From positions 1 through 10,242 of the forward strand of contig JARFQZ010000197.1 in the NCBI GenBank assembly GCA_029287515.1: DNA of 10,242 nt, written 5' to 3'. Origin of the DNA: Lysobacterales bacterium. Its GTDB lineage: Bacteria > Pseudomonadota > Gammaproteobacteria > Xanthomonadales > SZUA-36. A program made the translations under genes and the position numbers. Below, one piece after another: positions 1 to 6,716 of the stretch. How positions within the stretch are numbered: the first letter of the stretch is position 1; every line of letters starts with the position of its first letter. Under the pieces are notes generated by a model, which was given only the letters and a program-made list of their open reading frames with translations, made no database searches and was not told where the DNA came from.

Positions 1-141
1 GCGGATAGTTCGTGCAAGGGGCCATTATGTCAGGAGCGAGGCCGTCGGAGCGAGCTGCAACCGGGCCGCTGAGCGCAGATCGAGGTGGCCATCCGGCGGA
101 GCCGGTCCGACCCCTCCTGGTTCAGGCGCGTGAATCTCCCC
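1..141. repeat. Terminal direct repeat, left copy (identical to 10102-10242)
   Basis: The first 141 bases recur without a mismatch as the last 141 bases. An exact overlap of this size at the two ends of a contig is what a de Bruijn assembler with a 141-base k-mer leaves when the path closes on itself. It therefore points to a circular molecule, or to a head-to-tail tandem array, with a unit of 10,101 bp. The alternative is a true 141-bp direct repeat flanking a chromosomal segment. The repeat is non-coding. It contains a short hairpin (93-105, arms CCGGC/GCCGG) and lies downstream, on the minus strand, of an IS91-like transposase remnant. Confidence 0.95.
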
Positions 142-234
142 CTTTCACCCGAAAATGCCGGCGCATCACGGCGCAAGCCAAAAACCGCCCGTCCCTGCAC
201 GGTGGCCCGGGTGGTGACGAACAGGACAAAGCGG
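1..234 (-). other. Non-coding tail after the IS91-like remnant, possible element end at about 19
   Basis: I see no convincing gene here; the open frames lack ribosome binding sites and resemble no protein I know. Read on the minus strand, this is the DNA following the stop codon of the transposase remnant, where an IS91-type element would carry its replication-origin end (oriIS). On the plus strand the tetranucleotide CAAG (15-18) is followed directly by GGGCCATTATGTC. IS91-family elements are known to insert 3' of CAAG or GAAC, so the element end may lie at position 19. A 5-bp-stem hairpin (CCGGC-GGA-GCCGG, 93-105) lies within the tail. The oriIS assignment is inference; I have not matched it to a known element. 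Confidence 0.35.
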
Positions 235-357
235 TCAGACCAGGCGATCGCCCTGCGGCGGTGCTCGGCTCGGATGGCTCGAATGTGCCGGATCGACGAT
301 CTCCGCAGTGTGGCGGAGATGTTCCAGAATTCGCTCGATGACTGCGGGTTGGTACAA
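235..357 (-). pseudogene. C-terminal remnant of an IS91-like (Y2) transposase
   Basis: On the minus strand a short frame reads VIERILEHLRHTAEIV and, further on, SHPSRAPPQGDRLV, then stop (235-237). A motif of the type 'VIxxIL-x-HL ... RAPPQ' close to the stop codon is typical of the extreme C-terminus of IS91/IS801-type putative transposases. There it follows the zinc-binding and HUH/Y2 parts of the protein. Only about 40 codons remain. The frame is closed by TGA at 358-360, and no catalytic HUH motif or tyrosines can be found upstream, so this is a dead fragment. It indicates that an IS91-type insertion once lay beside the operon. Recognition is from memory of the family motif and not from a search. 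Confidence 0.55.
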
Positions 358-405
358 TCAGACTTGTTTCAGCACGGTATATGACGCGCAGAGAGGTTCT
401 CGGTT

Positions 406-612
406 ATGAGCAATGAAAAAGACTCTCTCAGAGACGAATACGATCCGGAACTTATCAAATCTGGTATTCGCGGTAAGTATGTTTCCGACTATGAAAAAGA
501 AACGAACATTGTGCTCATCGATCCCGATCTGCATGAATTGTTTCCCGATTCGGCTTCTGTAAATCGAGCCCTTCGGGAGTACCTGCTAAACAAAAAGCAG
601 GCGTCTGCCTGA
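406..612 (+). CDS. Small conserved hypothetical protein (68 aa), GxRGKY-type
   Basis: The protein is 68 aa and soluble, with no signal peptide. Visible motifs are EYDPELI (near residue 12), GIRGKY (about 20-25), TNIVLIDPDLHELFPDS (about 33-49) and VNRALREYL (about 52-60). This resembles a widespread family of short bacterial proteins with the pattern EYD-GxRGKY-TNxVxLxPD-FP-VNxALR. They are usually annotated as hypothetical and, as I recall, often sit in mobile or toxin-antitoxin-rich DNA. The ATG has a good AGAGAGG ribosome site about 9 nt upstream. It is the only intact plus-strand gene. By hand count its GC is about 44%, clearly below the operon, which suggests separate acquisition. No toxin partner is present. 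Function unknown; an antitoxin-like role is only a guess. Confidence 0.75.
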   Translation: MSNEKDSLRDEYDPELIKSGIRGKYVSDYEKETNIVLIDPDLHELFPDSASVNRALREYLLNKKQASA

Positions 613-616
613 CAAG

Positions 617-643
617 CCGCGAAGCGAAGCTGGCTAGTCGCGG
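617..643. terminator. Possible hairpin between convergent genes
   Basis: Arms CCGCGA (617-622) and TCGCGG (638-643) are exact inverses with a 15-nt loop. They sit in the 32-bp gap between the stop of the small plus-strand gene and the stop of the minus-strand HupE gene. A shared terminator would be expected here. There is no T-tract on either side and the stem is short, so this is a weak candidate. Confidence 0.25.
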
Positions 644-644
644 A

Positions 645-1661
645 TCACGCGAATCCACCTACGCGCTCGATCACCCAGAAGCTCGCCGTACCGCCGATCG
701 CGTAAGGCAGAATTCGCCAGCTCTCTGCCGGCCAGGTTACAGGCAGTCGTCGCAGGACTTCTCTGATCGCGACCACCACCCCGACGAATAACAACTGCCC
801 GGTTTCCACACCCACGTTGAACATCAGCAGAGCCAGTGGAATATCGCTTTGTGGCAGGCCCACTTCACTGAGTGCGCCGGCGAAGCCCAGCCCGTGTACA
901 AGGCCGAATGACAGGGCCACCAGCCAGGGGTAGGTCTCGGTGAGGGTGATTTTCCCCTCCCGGCTGTGGATGATCTCCACCGCCAGAAACAGGATGCTTA
1001 ACGCAATCACGGCCTCGGTGGGCGGCCCCGGCATGTTCACCAGGCCCAGGGTCGCCAGCGCCAGGGTGACACTGTGGGCAAGGGTGAAGGCGGTGATGGT
1101 TTTCAGCAGCATCCACCAGCCCGGCACGATCAGGATCAGCGCGAGCACAAACAGCAGGTGGTCGAAACCTTCGAGGATATGAATGGTGCCTATCTTCCAG
1201 TAGGAGCCGGCCACGGTCCAGGCGGTGGACTTCGGGGGTATGGTCCAGTTTGGCGCCGTGGGGCGCAGGATGGCCGAATGCTCGCTGCCATCCAGCAGGT
1301 CAAGCTGCACGATCACATCGATAGGCGTGGAGCGCAGGCCACGAATGGTGATGTTGGCGCCCACCAGGCTGTCGGGGTCACCCCGCCAGCGGGACTGGTC
1401 GACAAGCGAATCACCGATTTGCCGGGTGGAGGTCGGACCCAGCTGTTCCAGCGTGGCGGGGAGTATCGGCTCCAGCGCCAGCCGCTGGCCTCTGGTCAGC
1501 GGGGTTTTCCAGGTGATGGCGAAACTGCCTGGTTCGGTCTCAGTGATCTCCAGCAGGGCTGGGCGGAACTCATCGGCCAGCGCCGTCGCCGCCGGCAACA
1601 GCAAGGCCGATAAAGCCATTAGGGACAGCAGCGAGAATAACGACAGCAGAGAGCGTTTCAC
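645..1661 (-). CDS. HupE/UreJ-family membrane protein, likely metal permease
   Basis: The protein is 338 aa. A signal peptide or first membrane segment (about 1-29) is followed by a periplasmic domain (about 30-150). A C-terminal membrane domain of about six segments (about 155-335) carries the family marks. These are H161-ILEGF-DH168, matching the HX5DH metal motif of HupE, then FTLAHSVTL (192-200), FGLVHGLGFAGAL (252-264) and FNVGVETGQL (281-290). HupE/UreJ proteins are nickel or cobalt permeases where tested, but this longer form with an N-terminal periplasmic domain is of unknown specificity. The start is GTG, two bases after the PpiC stop, with no clear ribosome site, so translation is probably coupled to PpiC. 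It is the last gene of the operon. A role in handling metal for the two DUF3604 proteins is an inference from context. Confidence 0.88.
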   Translation of the reverse strand: MKRSLLSLFSLLSLMALSALLLPAATALADEFRPALLEITETEPGSFAITWKTPLTRGQRLALEPILPATLEQLGPTSTRQIGDSLVDQSRWRGDPDSLVGANITIRGLRSTPIDVIVQLDLLDGSEHSAILRPTAPNWTIPPKSTAWTVAGSYWKIGTIHILEGFDHLLFVLALILIVPGWWMLLKTITAFTLAHSVTLALATLGLVNMPGPPTEAVIALSILFLAVEIIHSREGKITLTETYPWLVALSFGLVHGLGFAGALSEVGLPQSDIPLALLMFNVGVETGQLLFVGVVVAIREVLRRLPVTWPAESWRILPYAIGGTASFWVIERVGGFA

Positions 1662-1663
1662 GT

Positions 1664-2551
1664 TTATTCGCCGGCTTGCGCAGGTGGTACTGTGAGGGGA
1701 ACTTCGGTGGCTTCCACGACCACTTCGTAGCGCTCGACCAGTTCATCGAGAAACGCGGTGCTGCGCTCTTCGACCTGTTCCAGCATCCAGGCTTCCTGCA
1801 CCTGCTCGCGAATATCGGCCAGCGCCGGTGGCGCGGGCTTTACGACCTCGTGCACATAGACCAGGTGTACCCCGTAGCCGGACAGCACCGGGCCGTTCCA
1901 GCGCCTGGGTTCCAGCGTTACCAGTTGATTGACGAAGCCACCGCCAAACACCTTGCCCAGCTCGAGTTCGCTGCGACCGGCGTAGTAGTTGCCGACCACG
2001 CCGCTGTCGCCGTAGCCTGAAAGGTCCTCCGGCATTGCAGCCAGGGATTGCAGCGTCGCCAGTGCGGCAACAGCATCCTCTCGTGTGCTGGCACCGCGCT
2101 GATCGGGATCGAAAAACACCTGGGACAAGGTGTAGGTATCCGGCGCCCTGAACTGCTCCGGGTTCTCTGCGTACCAGGCGGCCAGCACCTCGTCACTGGG
2201 CAGCTGGGGGACCACCAGGCTGCGCGAGAGCAGCTCGACTTTTTGCGCAAGGCGACGCTCTATCACCTGATCGTCCCGGTCCAGGCCCATGGCCAGCGCC
2301 TCCTTGTAGAGGATGCGGGTGCGCACGTGCTTGCGCAGCATACCCGCCAGTTCTTCCTTGGTCGGCGGCCGGTTCCACAGGCGCGTCCATTGCTCGGTGA
2401 TGGACTGGATTTCTGCCTGGCTGACGGTGATGGTCGCGGCATCCTCAGCGTCTGCCCCAGGGTCAAGCAGGCCGTAGGCTGCGTAGGTGGCGGCGCCGAT
2501 AAGCAGGAAGTGAATGAGAGGGTCGCGGAGGAGTTTCTTCAGTTGTTCCAT
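1664..2551 (-). CDS. Membrane-anchored PpiC-type (parvulin) peptidyl-prolyl isomerase
   Basis: The protein is 295 aa. The N-terminus has charged residues, then one membrane segment (about 11-29, beginning PLIHFLLIGAAT), so it is a periplasm-facing anchored protein. A SurA/PpiD-like helical region follows (about 40-130, with RTRILYKEALAMGLDRDD and VIERRLAQKVELL). A parvulin-like rotamase domain covers about 135-238 (YTLSQVFF, FVNQLVTLEP, NGPVLSGYGVHLVYV). A charged helix closes the protein. Parvulins of this kind catalyse proline isomerisation and act as chaperones for exported or outer-membrane proteins. Clients here could be the barrels or the DUF3604 proteins upstream. The ATG start lacks a strong ribosome site. 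The gene ends 2 bp before the HupE start, which suggests that the two act as a pair. Confidence 0.88.
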   Translation of the reverse strand: MEQLKKLLRDPLIHFLLIGAATYAAYGLLDPGADAEDAATITVSQAEIQSITEQWTRLWNRPPTKEELAGMLRKHVRTRILYKEALAMGLDRDDQVIERRLAQKVELLSRSLVVPQLPSDEVLAAWYAENPEQFRAPDTYTLSQVFFDPDQRGASTREDAVAALATLQSLAAMPEDLSGYGDSGVVGNYYAGRSELELGKVFGGGFVNQLVTLEPRRWNGPVLSGYGVHLVYVHEVVKPAPPALADIREQVQEAWMLEQVEERSTAFLDELVERYEVVVEATEVPLTVPPAQAGE

Positions 2552-2691
2552 GTATGTCTAATCTGAGAATTGAGTTTCATCACTGGTTACTCCTGCGGAG
2601 GTGGCGGTCATGCGATTCGGGGCTCGCAGCTTCCCGGGACGCCGGACCGCGCCTTCGTAGAAATGACGGTTGGCTATGGGAATGGCCGTAC
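2552..2691. other. 140-bp intergenic gap with GTCAT-edged repeat-like DNA
   Basis: No gene is visible in this gap. Its central part runs between CGGTCAT (about 2606) and ATGACGG (about 2663). These are near-inverse edges (6 of 7) enclosing a GC-rich core with the palindrome TTCCCGGGA-like centre near 2630. The edges resemble those of the better palindrome at 4705-4734 on the other side of the same gene. It may be a decayed copy of a repeat family. No terminator with a T-tract is evident, so read-through from the DUF3604 gene into ppiC is possible. Confidence 0.3.
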
Positions 2692-4638
2692 CTAGGGCAA
2701 CCGCTTCTGCAGTCCTGGGTAGAAGTCCAGCTTCTCGACCAGCTCAGGTGCGGGGGTGTACCAGATGGGCGAAGCCCAGGCCCGTTCCTGAATGGTGGCG
2801 GGGACTTCTTCCGGTGGCGCCACGCCTAACTCCGCGGCGTCATAGGTTGACCAGCGCGGTGTGGGGATCTCTATGACGCGCGCGTAGTAGACGGCGTGCT
2901 GGGATGGGTCGAAGTCCGGGTCAGTCCAGACAACGCTCAGGTCGGTATCACCGATGCTATTGCTATAGGTGGCCTTACTGATATCAACCGTATTGCCGAC
3001 CGGCGGCAGCTTGCCATTCTTGCCGGGCTCGCGGTCATCGGACCAGGCCACATCGTAGATTTTCTGGAAGCCATAGCCGCGCTGGTCGTACCAACCCTTG
3101 ATGATCTGCACGCGATCGAGGTTGCCGCTGTTGGGGTCTTTCATGGCCCAGACCGCGAAGGTGGGTGCCTTGGCGCGCTTGGGTTTTTCGGGTAAGTCGC
3201 TGCCCATGGGTACACCGCCCTTATAGGCCTTCTCCACGAATTTCTTGTCCTCAACCAGGTTGTCGCGATAGTTCCAGCCGCCGAAAAAGCGCACTTTGAT
3301 CATGGGCCCGGAGGTGCCAAAGGTTTCCTTGCGGGCAATGCCATCGAAGATCGCCTCACGAGTGTTCTCCGGTGCCCAGACCCCGGTGATACCGGCGCTA
3401 CCAAATAGAACGGCGGGTTCGCCGGCCACAGAGCCCGCACCGCTCAATCGAATCTCAGCTGAATGATCGATATTGCCGTGGCCACCGGTGTAGTTGAACT
3501 CCTCGTTGACCGAGGCGGACACATGAGAATCGGAGCCGGCCACAATGCCGTACTTGAACGGGTTGGCGCCGATCATTTCCTGGAAGCCAACACCATTGGT
3601 CAGCGCCTGGCGCACGAAACTGGTGTCGATCAGGCTCTGCACACCGCCTGAGCCCAACAGGTGAACGAACTTGTCCTCAAAGCTGGCGAACTCATCGTTG
3701 GGGGACAGCGCCGGGTGCGTCTCTGACTGCCCCTTAATCTGGATCATTTCCACCGCGGGCGTATTGCGCGCGCTGCGCTCGGCCCAGCGCTTGTCGATAG
3801 GATTGCCGTCCGAGGTGTGCAGGGCGAACATCGCGCTATTGGAGACGTTCGAGTTATGGGGGATCGAGAAATTCTCGTGCCCCAGACTGCGTTGGTACTC
3901 CTGGTAGGTCCACAGGTCTTCACGACGGACAGAATCAAAAGACGAGAAAGGCCGTTCAGGGCCGACGTTGTCCCTGAAGAACACGTTGTGGTGCAGGTTC
4001 TTGGAGTTCGGCTGCGACGACCATTCGTAGGCGATCAACGTCGTAAACTTGCCCGGCTCGTAATGCTTGTTGGCCGCATCGATTTGCTTCTGCCAGGCGG
4101 TCTTCATGATCTTGGGGTCGACCAGATAGGGAATCGGCACATTTATGGTCGCCGAGGTAATGATCTGCTGAAACGCGGCTTCACCACTCTCGTGGGTGCC
4201 CTCGGCGATCAACTTGCCAATCTCGGTGTCTCGCAGCGGGCTGTTCGGGTCCAGCAGCAGGGGCATCATGCCCAGGTACTCGGAATGGTCGGTGACCGCT
4301 GCGAAGTCATAGGGCGTCTGCTTCTGGATCATTTTGCCCGACTGGGTTTCCATGATCGCCTCGCCCTTGGCGTAGCGGTAGGCGTCGTTGGCGTCGGTGC
4401 GGGTGCCAAAGGCGAAAGCGTCGGGTGATGCCGAGGAGTGCAGGTGCTCTTCGCCGAAGTAGACGTTATTTAAAGGGTTGGGCGTGCCTGAATCCCGACC
4501 GGGTTCGCCGATGCTGTCGGCTGAGGTGGTCAGCGGCACTGCGGCGACAGCGGCAGCAAGGACCAATTTGCTAAACAATGCGGAAAGGGTTGTCGCAGGT
4601 TTAGATAGACTTCTCGTCATTCTCGTCATTCTCGTCAT
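2692..4638 (-). CDS. Secreted DUF3604 protein (PHP-like metal hydrolase fold), second copy
   Basis: The protein is 648 aa if started at 4638. The N-terminus has a positively charged stretch, a hydrophobic core (LVLAAAVAAVPL) and a likely cleavage after TSA, so it is exported to the periplasm. DUF3604 proteins resemble the PHP metallohydrolase superfamily. Candidate metal ligands, numbered from 4638, are H65 and H67 (FGEEHLH), D117-H118 (VTDHSEY), E205 (YEW), H216/H217, H261 (IPHNSN), H308 (ETHPALSPNDEF) and D370/H372 (GSDSH). The pattern is intact, which suggests an active enzyme; the substrate is unknown. It is a close paralogue of the upstream gene. Start choice: four in-frame ATGs lie in a 9-bp tandem repeat. 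GAGG at 4648-4651 is 9 nt from the ATG at 4638 but touches the one at 4647, so 4638 is preferred. An ATG at 4677 would add a non-signal-like extension. Confidence 0.9.
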   Translation of the reverse strand: MTRMTRMTRSLSKPATTLSALFSKLVLAAAVAAVPLTTSADSIGEPGRDSGTPNPLNNVYFGEEHLHSSASPDAFAFGTRTDANDAYRYAKGEAIMETQSGKMIQKQTPYDFAAVTDHSEYLGMMPLLLDPNSPLRDTEIGKLIAEGTHESGEAAFQQIITSATINVPIPYLVDPKIMKTAWQKQIDAANKHYEPGKFTTLIAYEWSSQPNSKNLHHNVFFRDNVGPERPFSSFDSVRREDLWTYQEYQRSLGHENFSIPHNSNVSNSAMFALHTSDGNPIDKRWAERSARNTPAVEMIQIKGQSETHPALSPNDEFASFEDKFVHLLGSGGVQSLIDTSFVRQALTNGVGFQEMIGANPFKYGIVAGSDSHVSASVNEEFNYTGGHGNIDHSAEIRLSGAGSVAGEPAVLFGSAGITGVWAPENTREAIFDGIARKETFGTSGPMIKVRFFGGWNYRDNLVEDKKFVEKAYKGGVPMGSDLPEKPKRAKAPTFAVWAMKDPNSGNLDRVQIIKGWYDQRGYGFQKIYDVAWSDDREPGKNGKLPPVGNTVDISKATYSNSIGDTDLSVVWTDPDFDPSQHAVYYARVIEIPTPRWSTYDAAELGVAPPEEVPATIQERAWASPIWYTPAPELVEKLDFYPGLQKRLP

Positions 4639-4647
4639 TCTCGTCAT
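4612..4647 (-). repeat. Four perfect 9-bp tandem repeats encoding Met-Thr-Arg at the gene start
   Basis: On the minus strand the unit ATGACGAGA occurs four times without a mismatch. Each copy encodes MTR and each brings its own in-frame ATG (at 4647, 4638, 4629 and 4620). The only Shine-Dalgarno-like sequence (GAGG, 4648-4651) precedes the first copy. Slippage in units of nine would keep the reading frame and would alter the length of the signal peptide's basic N-region and the number of candidate starts. Confidence 0.9.
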
Positions 4648-4704
4648 CCTCGAGTCGCATTCTGCAGCTGCAGCCATCCCCGAACCGCTGTCATTCTCGC
4701 CCCG

Positions 4705-4734
4705 CCGTCATTCCCGCTTTCGCGGGAATGACGG
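4705..4734. repeat. Perfect palindrome matching the dRS3 pattern ATTCCC-N8-GGGAAT
   Basis: Arms CCGTCATTCCCGC (4705-4717) and GCGGGAATGACGG (4722-4734) are exact inverses around a 4-nt loop. On the transcribed minus strand the loop is GAAA, a stable GNRA tetraloop. The inner 20 bp (4710-4729) fit ATTCCC-N8-GGGAAT, the consensus of the neisserial dRS3 repeat, and similar hairpins are common intergenic repeats in other proteobacteria. A weaker outer pair (GTCATTCTCGC near 4690, CGGGGATGAC near 4744) suggests a compound element. It lies between the two DUF3604 genes. It could end or stabilise the upstream transcript or act as a processing site, but no T-tract follows, so a simple terminator is unlikely. 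Confidence 0.85.
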
Positions 4735-4780
4735 AGGATTACGCGGGGATGACGCCCTATTTAATCCGGAATACCCCTGC

Positions 4781-6700
4781 TTACTCGACGGTTGCCGGGC
4801 CCCAGGTTTTACCGGTCAGTTTCTTCAGCTTGGCTTCGATAATCAGGTCCTGGTCGGGCGTATACCAGATCGGTGATGACCAGGCCCGCTCCTGGATAGT
4901 GGCGGGTACGCCATCCACCAGCGGCAGGTTGTTGCGCACGGCATCGTAGGTGCTCCAGCGCGGTGTGGGTATTTCCAGCACTCGTACGTAGTAGACAGCG
5001 CGCTGGCCCGGGTCGAAGTCAGGGTCGGTCCATACCGTACGCAGCTGGTTGGCGCCGATGGAGTCGTTCGAGTAGGTGGCCGTTTCCAGGTCAACCGTGT
5101 TGCCCACCGCTGGCAGTTTACCGGTTGCTGGATCGATCTGGCGTTTGTCTTCATCGGACCAGGCCACATCATAGATCTTCTCATCTGCCCGATCGAACTT
5201 GTTGATGAAACCCTTGATGATCTGGATGCGGTCCAGGTTGCCACTCTCCGGGTCCTTCAGTGCCCATACGGCAAAGGTGGGCGCCTTGGCGCGGGATGGC
5301 CTGGGTGGCAGGTCGCCCCCCATCGGGACTCCGTCCTTGTAGGCCTTTTCTACAAAGTCATCGCCCTTGACCAGCTTGTCTGTGTACTTCCAGCCACCAA
5401 AGAAGCGAAGGCGCATCAGCGGACCCGAAGTGCCGTAGGTTTCCTTGCGCTTGATGCCGTCGAATAGGGAAGCGCGCGTGTTTTCCTCTGCCCACACCGC
5501 GGTGGTGCCGGCGGAGGCGACCACTGCCCCCACATCACCCGAGGCGTTCTTGTTCGGGTTCAGGCGCTTTGCAGGGGTGTCGTCGAGTTTGGCGTGGGAG
5601 CCGTGGAAGTTGAATTCCTCGTTCGGTGAATAGGCCGAATGGCTGTCGGCGCCCGCAACGAATCCGTACTTGAACGGGTTGTGCCCCAGCTTGTCCTCCA
5701 GAATCATGCCATTGACCAGACCTTCGCGAACATAGCTGTACCGCAGCTGGCTGGGCATGCCGACGTTGATCATGTTGGGGAACAGCTCAAAGTCGGCGAA
5801 TTCATCATTGGGCGACAGGTAGGGGTGGGTCTCGGAAGCACCCTTGGTTTGAATCATTTCGAAGACCGGCTCATTCAGGGCCTGGCGCTTCGCGTGGCGC
5901 GCATCCATCGGCCCGCCCAGGAAGGTGTTGGGTGAAAACATCCAGCCATCGGAGACGTTGCCGTTGTGGGGAATGGCCAGGTTGTCATGCCCCGCAGTGC
6001 GTTGTACCTCCTGGAAGGTCCACAGGTCCTCAGGGTAGATGGAGTCAAACGCCGAGAACGGTGCGGCCGGGCCCACGTCGTCGCGGAAGAACACGTTGCG
6101 GTGCATGTTGCGGCCGACGGGTATCGACGTCCATTCCCAGGCGATAAATGTCGTGAACTTGCCGGGTTGGTTGTATTCGTTGGTCTTGTCGACGTAGCGC
6201 TTCCAGTTCTCAGTGATCAGCTCCGGTGATACAAACTCCTGCATTGGCTCGCCGGACAACAGCGAACCGATCACTGCGCTGACCGCCTCACCGGGGCTCC
6301 GTTTCATCATCTGCGCTAGCTCGGAGTTCGACAAGGCATCGTTGGGGTCACCCAGGCGCGGCATGATGCCGAAGTACTCGGCATGATCGGTGATGCCCAC
6401 AAAATCATAGGGCGTCGACTTCCTGATTTTCTCACCGGTGGTGGACAAGGTGATTTCTTCGCCCATGGCCCATTTGTAGGCGTCATCCCAGGTGCCGCGG
6501 GTGCCCACTACGAAGGCGTCGGGTGAGTTTCTGGTATGCAGGTGCTGCTCGCCAAAGTAGACATTCTTTAGCGGGTTGGCCCCGCCGGCATCGCGGCCGG
6601 GTTCGCCAATAGAGTCGGCCAGTCCGCTGACAGAGGCTGTTAGTGCCAGTCCGGAGATTGCAACGGAGAGCACGGCAGACTTTAGAGATACTTTTATCAT
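4781..6700 (-). CDS. Secreted DUF3604 protein (PHP-like metal hydrolase fold), first copy
   Basis: The protein is 639 aa from the ATG at 6700. The N-terminus (MIKVSLKSAVLSVAISGLAL) is a clear signal peptide, probably cut after SGLA at residue 28. Both paralogues then begin DSIGEPGRD. Candidate metal ligands are H53/H55 (FGEQHLH), D105-H106 (ITDHAEY), E189 (WEW), H200, H245 (IPHNGN), H292 (ETHPYLSPNDEF) and D352/H354 (GADSH). All are shared with the second copy, so both look active. The reaction is unknown. An ATG at 6712 is 4 bp after the upstream stop with AGGA close by. The ATG at 6700 has GGTGA 5 nt upstream and gives the better signal peptide. Starts further upstream would overlap the barrel gene and are rejected. 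The 16-bp gap to the upstream gene indicates co-transcription. Confidence 0.9.
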   Translation of the reverse strand: MIKVSLKSAVLSVAISGLALTASVSGLADSIGEPGRDAGGANPLKNVYFGEQHLHTRNSPDAFVVGTRGTWDDAYKWAMGEEITLSTTGEKIRKSTPYDFVGITDHAEYFGIMPRLGDPNDALSNSELAQMMKRSPGEAVSAVIGSLLSGEPMQEFVSPELITENWKRYVDKTNEYNQPGKFTTFIAWEWTSIPVGRNMHRNVFFRDDVGPAAPFSAFDSIYPEDLWTFQEVQRTAGHDNLAIPHNGNVSDGWMFSPNTFLGGPMDARHAKRQALNEPVFEMIQTKGASETHPYLSPNDEFADFELFPNMINVGMPSQLRYSYVREGLVNGMILEDKLGHNPFKYGFVAGADSHSAYSPNEEFNFHGSHAKLDDTPAKRLNPNKNASGDVGAVVASAGTTAVWAEENTRASLFDGIKRKETYGTSGPLMRLRFFGGWKYTDKLVKGDDFVEKAYKDGVPMGGDLPPRPSRAKAPTFAVWALKDPESGNLDRIQIIKGFINKFDRADEKIYDVAWSDEDKRQIDPATGKLPAVGNTVDLETATYSNDSIGANQLRTVWTDPDFDPGQRAVYYVRVLEIPTPRWSTYDAVRNNLPLVDGVPATIQERAWSSPIWYTPDQDLIIEAKLKKLTGKTWGPATVE

Positions 6701-6716
6701 ATTGGTCACCATCGTC

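Noticed and set aside
12..384. Two plus-strand open frames (12-341 and 85-384)
   Set aside because: No ribosome site, odd arginine-rich composition and no recognisable motif. They lie antisense to the IS91-like remnant and in the terminal repeat.
617..650. Integron attC-like site after the small gene
   Set aside because: There is a short inverted repeat (CCGCGA/TCGCGG), but no GTTRRRY core or paired R/L boxes, so it does not support a gene cassette.
1225..1695. Plus-strand open frame of 156 codons inside the HupE gene
   Set aside because: Shadow of the GC-rich minus-strand gene, which has clear family motifs. The shadow's composition is unlike a protein and it has no ribosome site.
3817..4428. 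Plus-strand open frame of 203 codons opposite the second DUF3604 gene
   Set aside because: It lies wholly antisense to a gene with conserved metal motifs. The length is explained by high GC and codon bias.
4612..4647. CRISPR array
   Set aside because: The units are 9 bp and directly adjacent, with no spacers; this is a coding microsatellite.
4639..4677. Start of the second DUF3604 protein at 4677
   Set aside because: It gives an alanine-rich, partly acidic start (MAAAAECDSR) ahead of the basic region and lacks a ribosome site. GAGG at 4648-4651 favours 4638.
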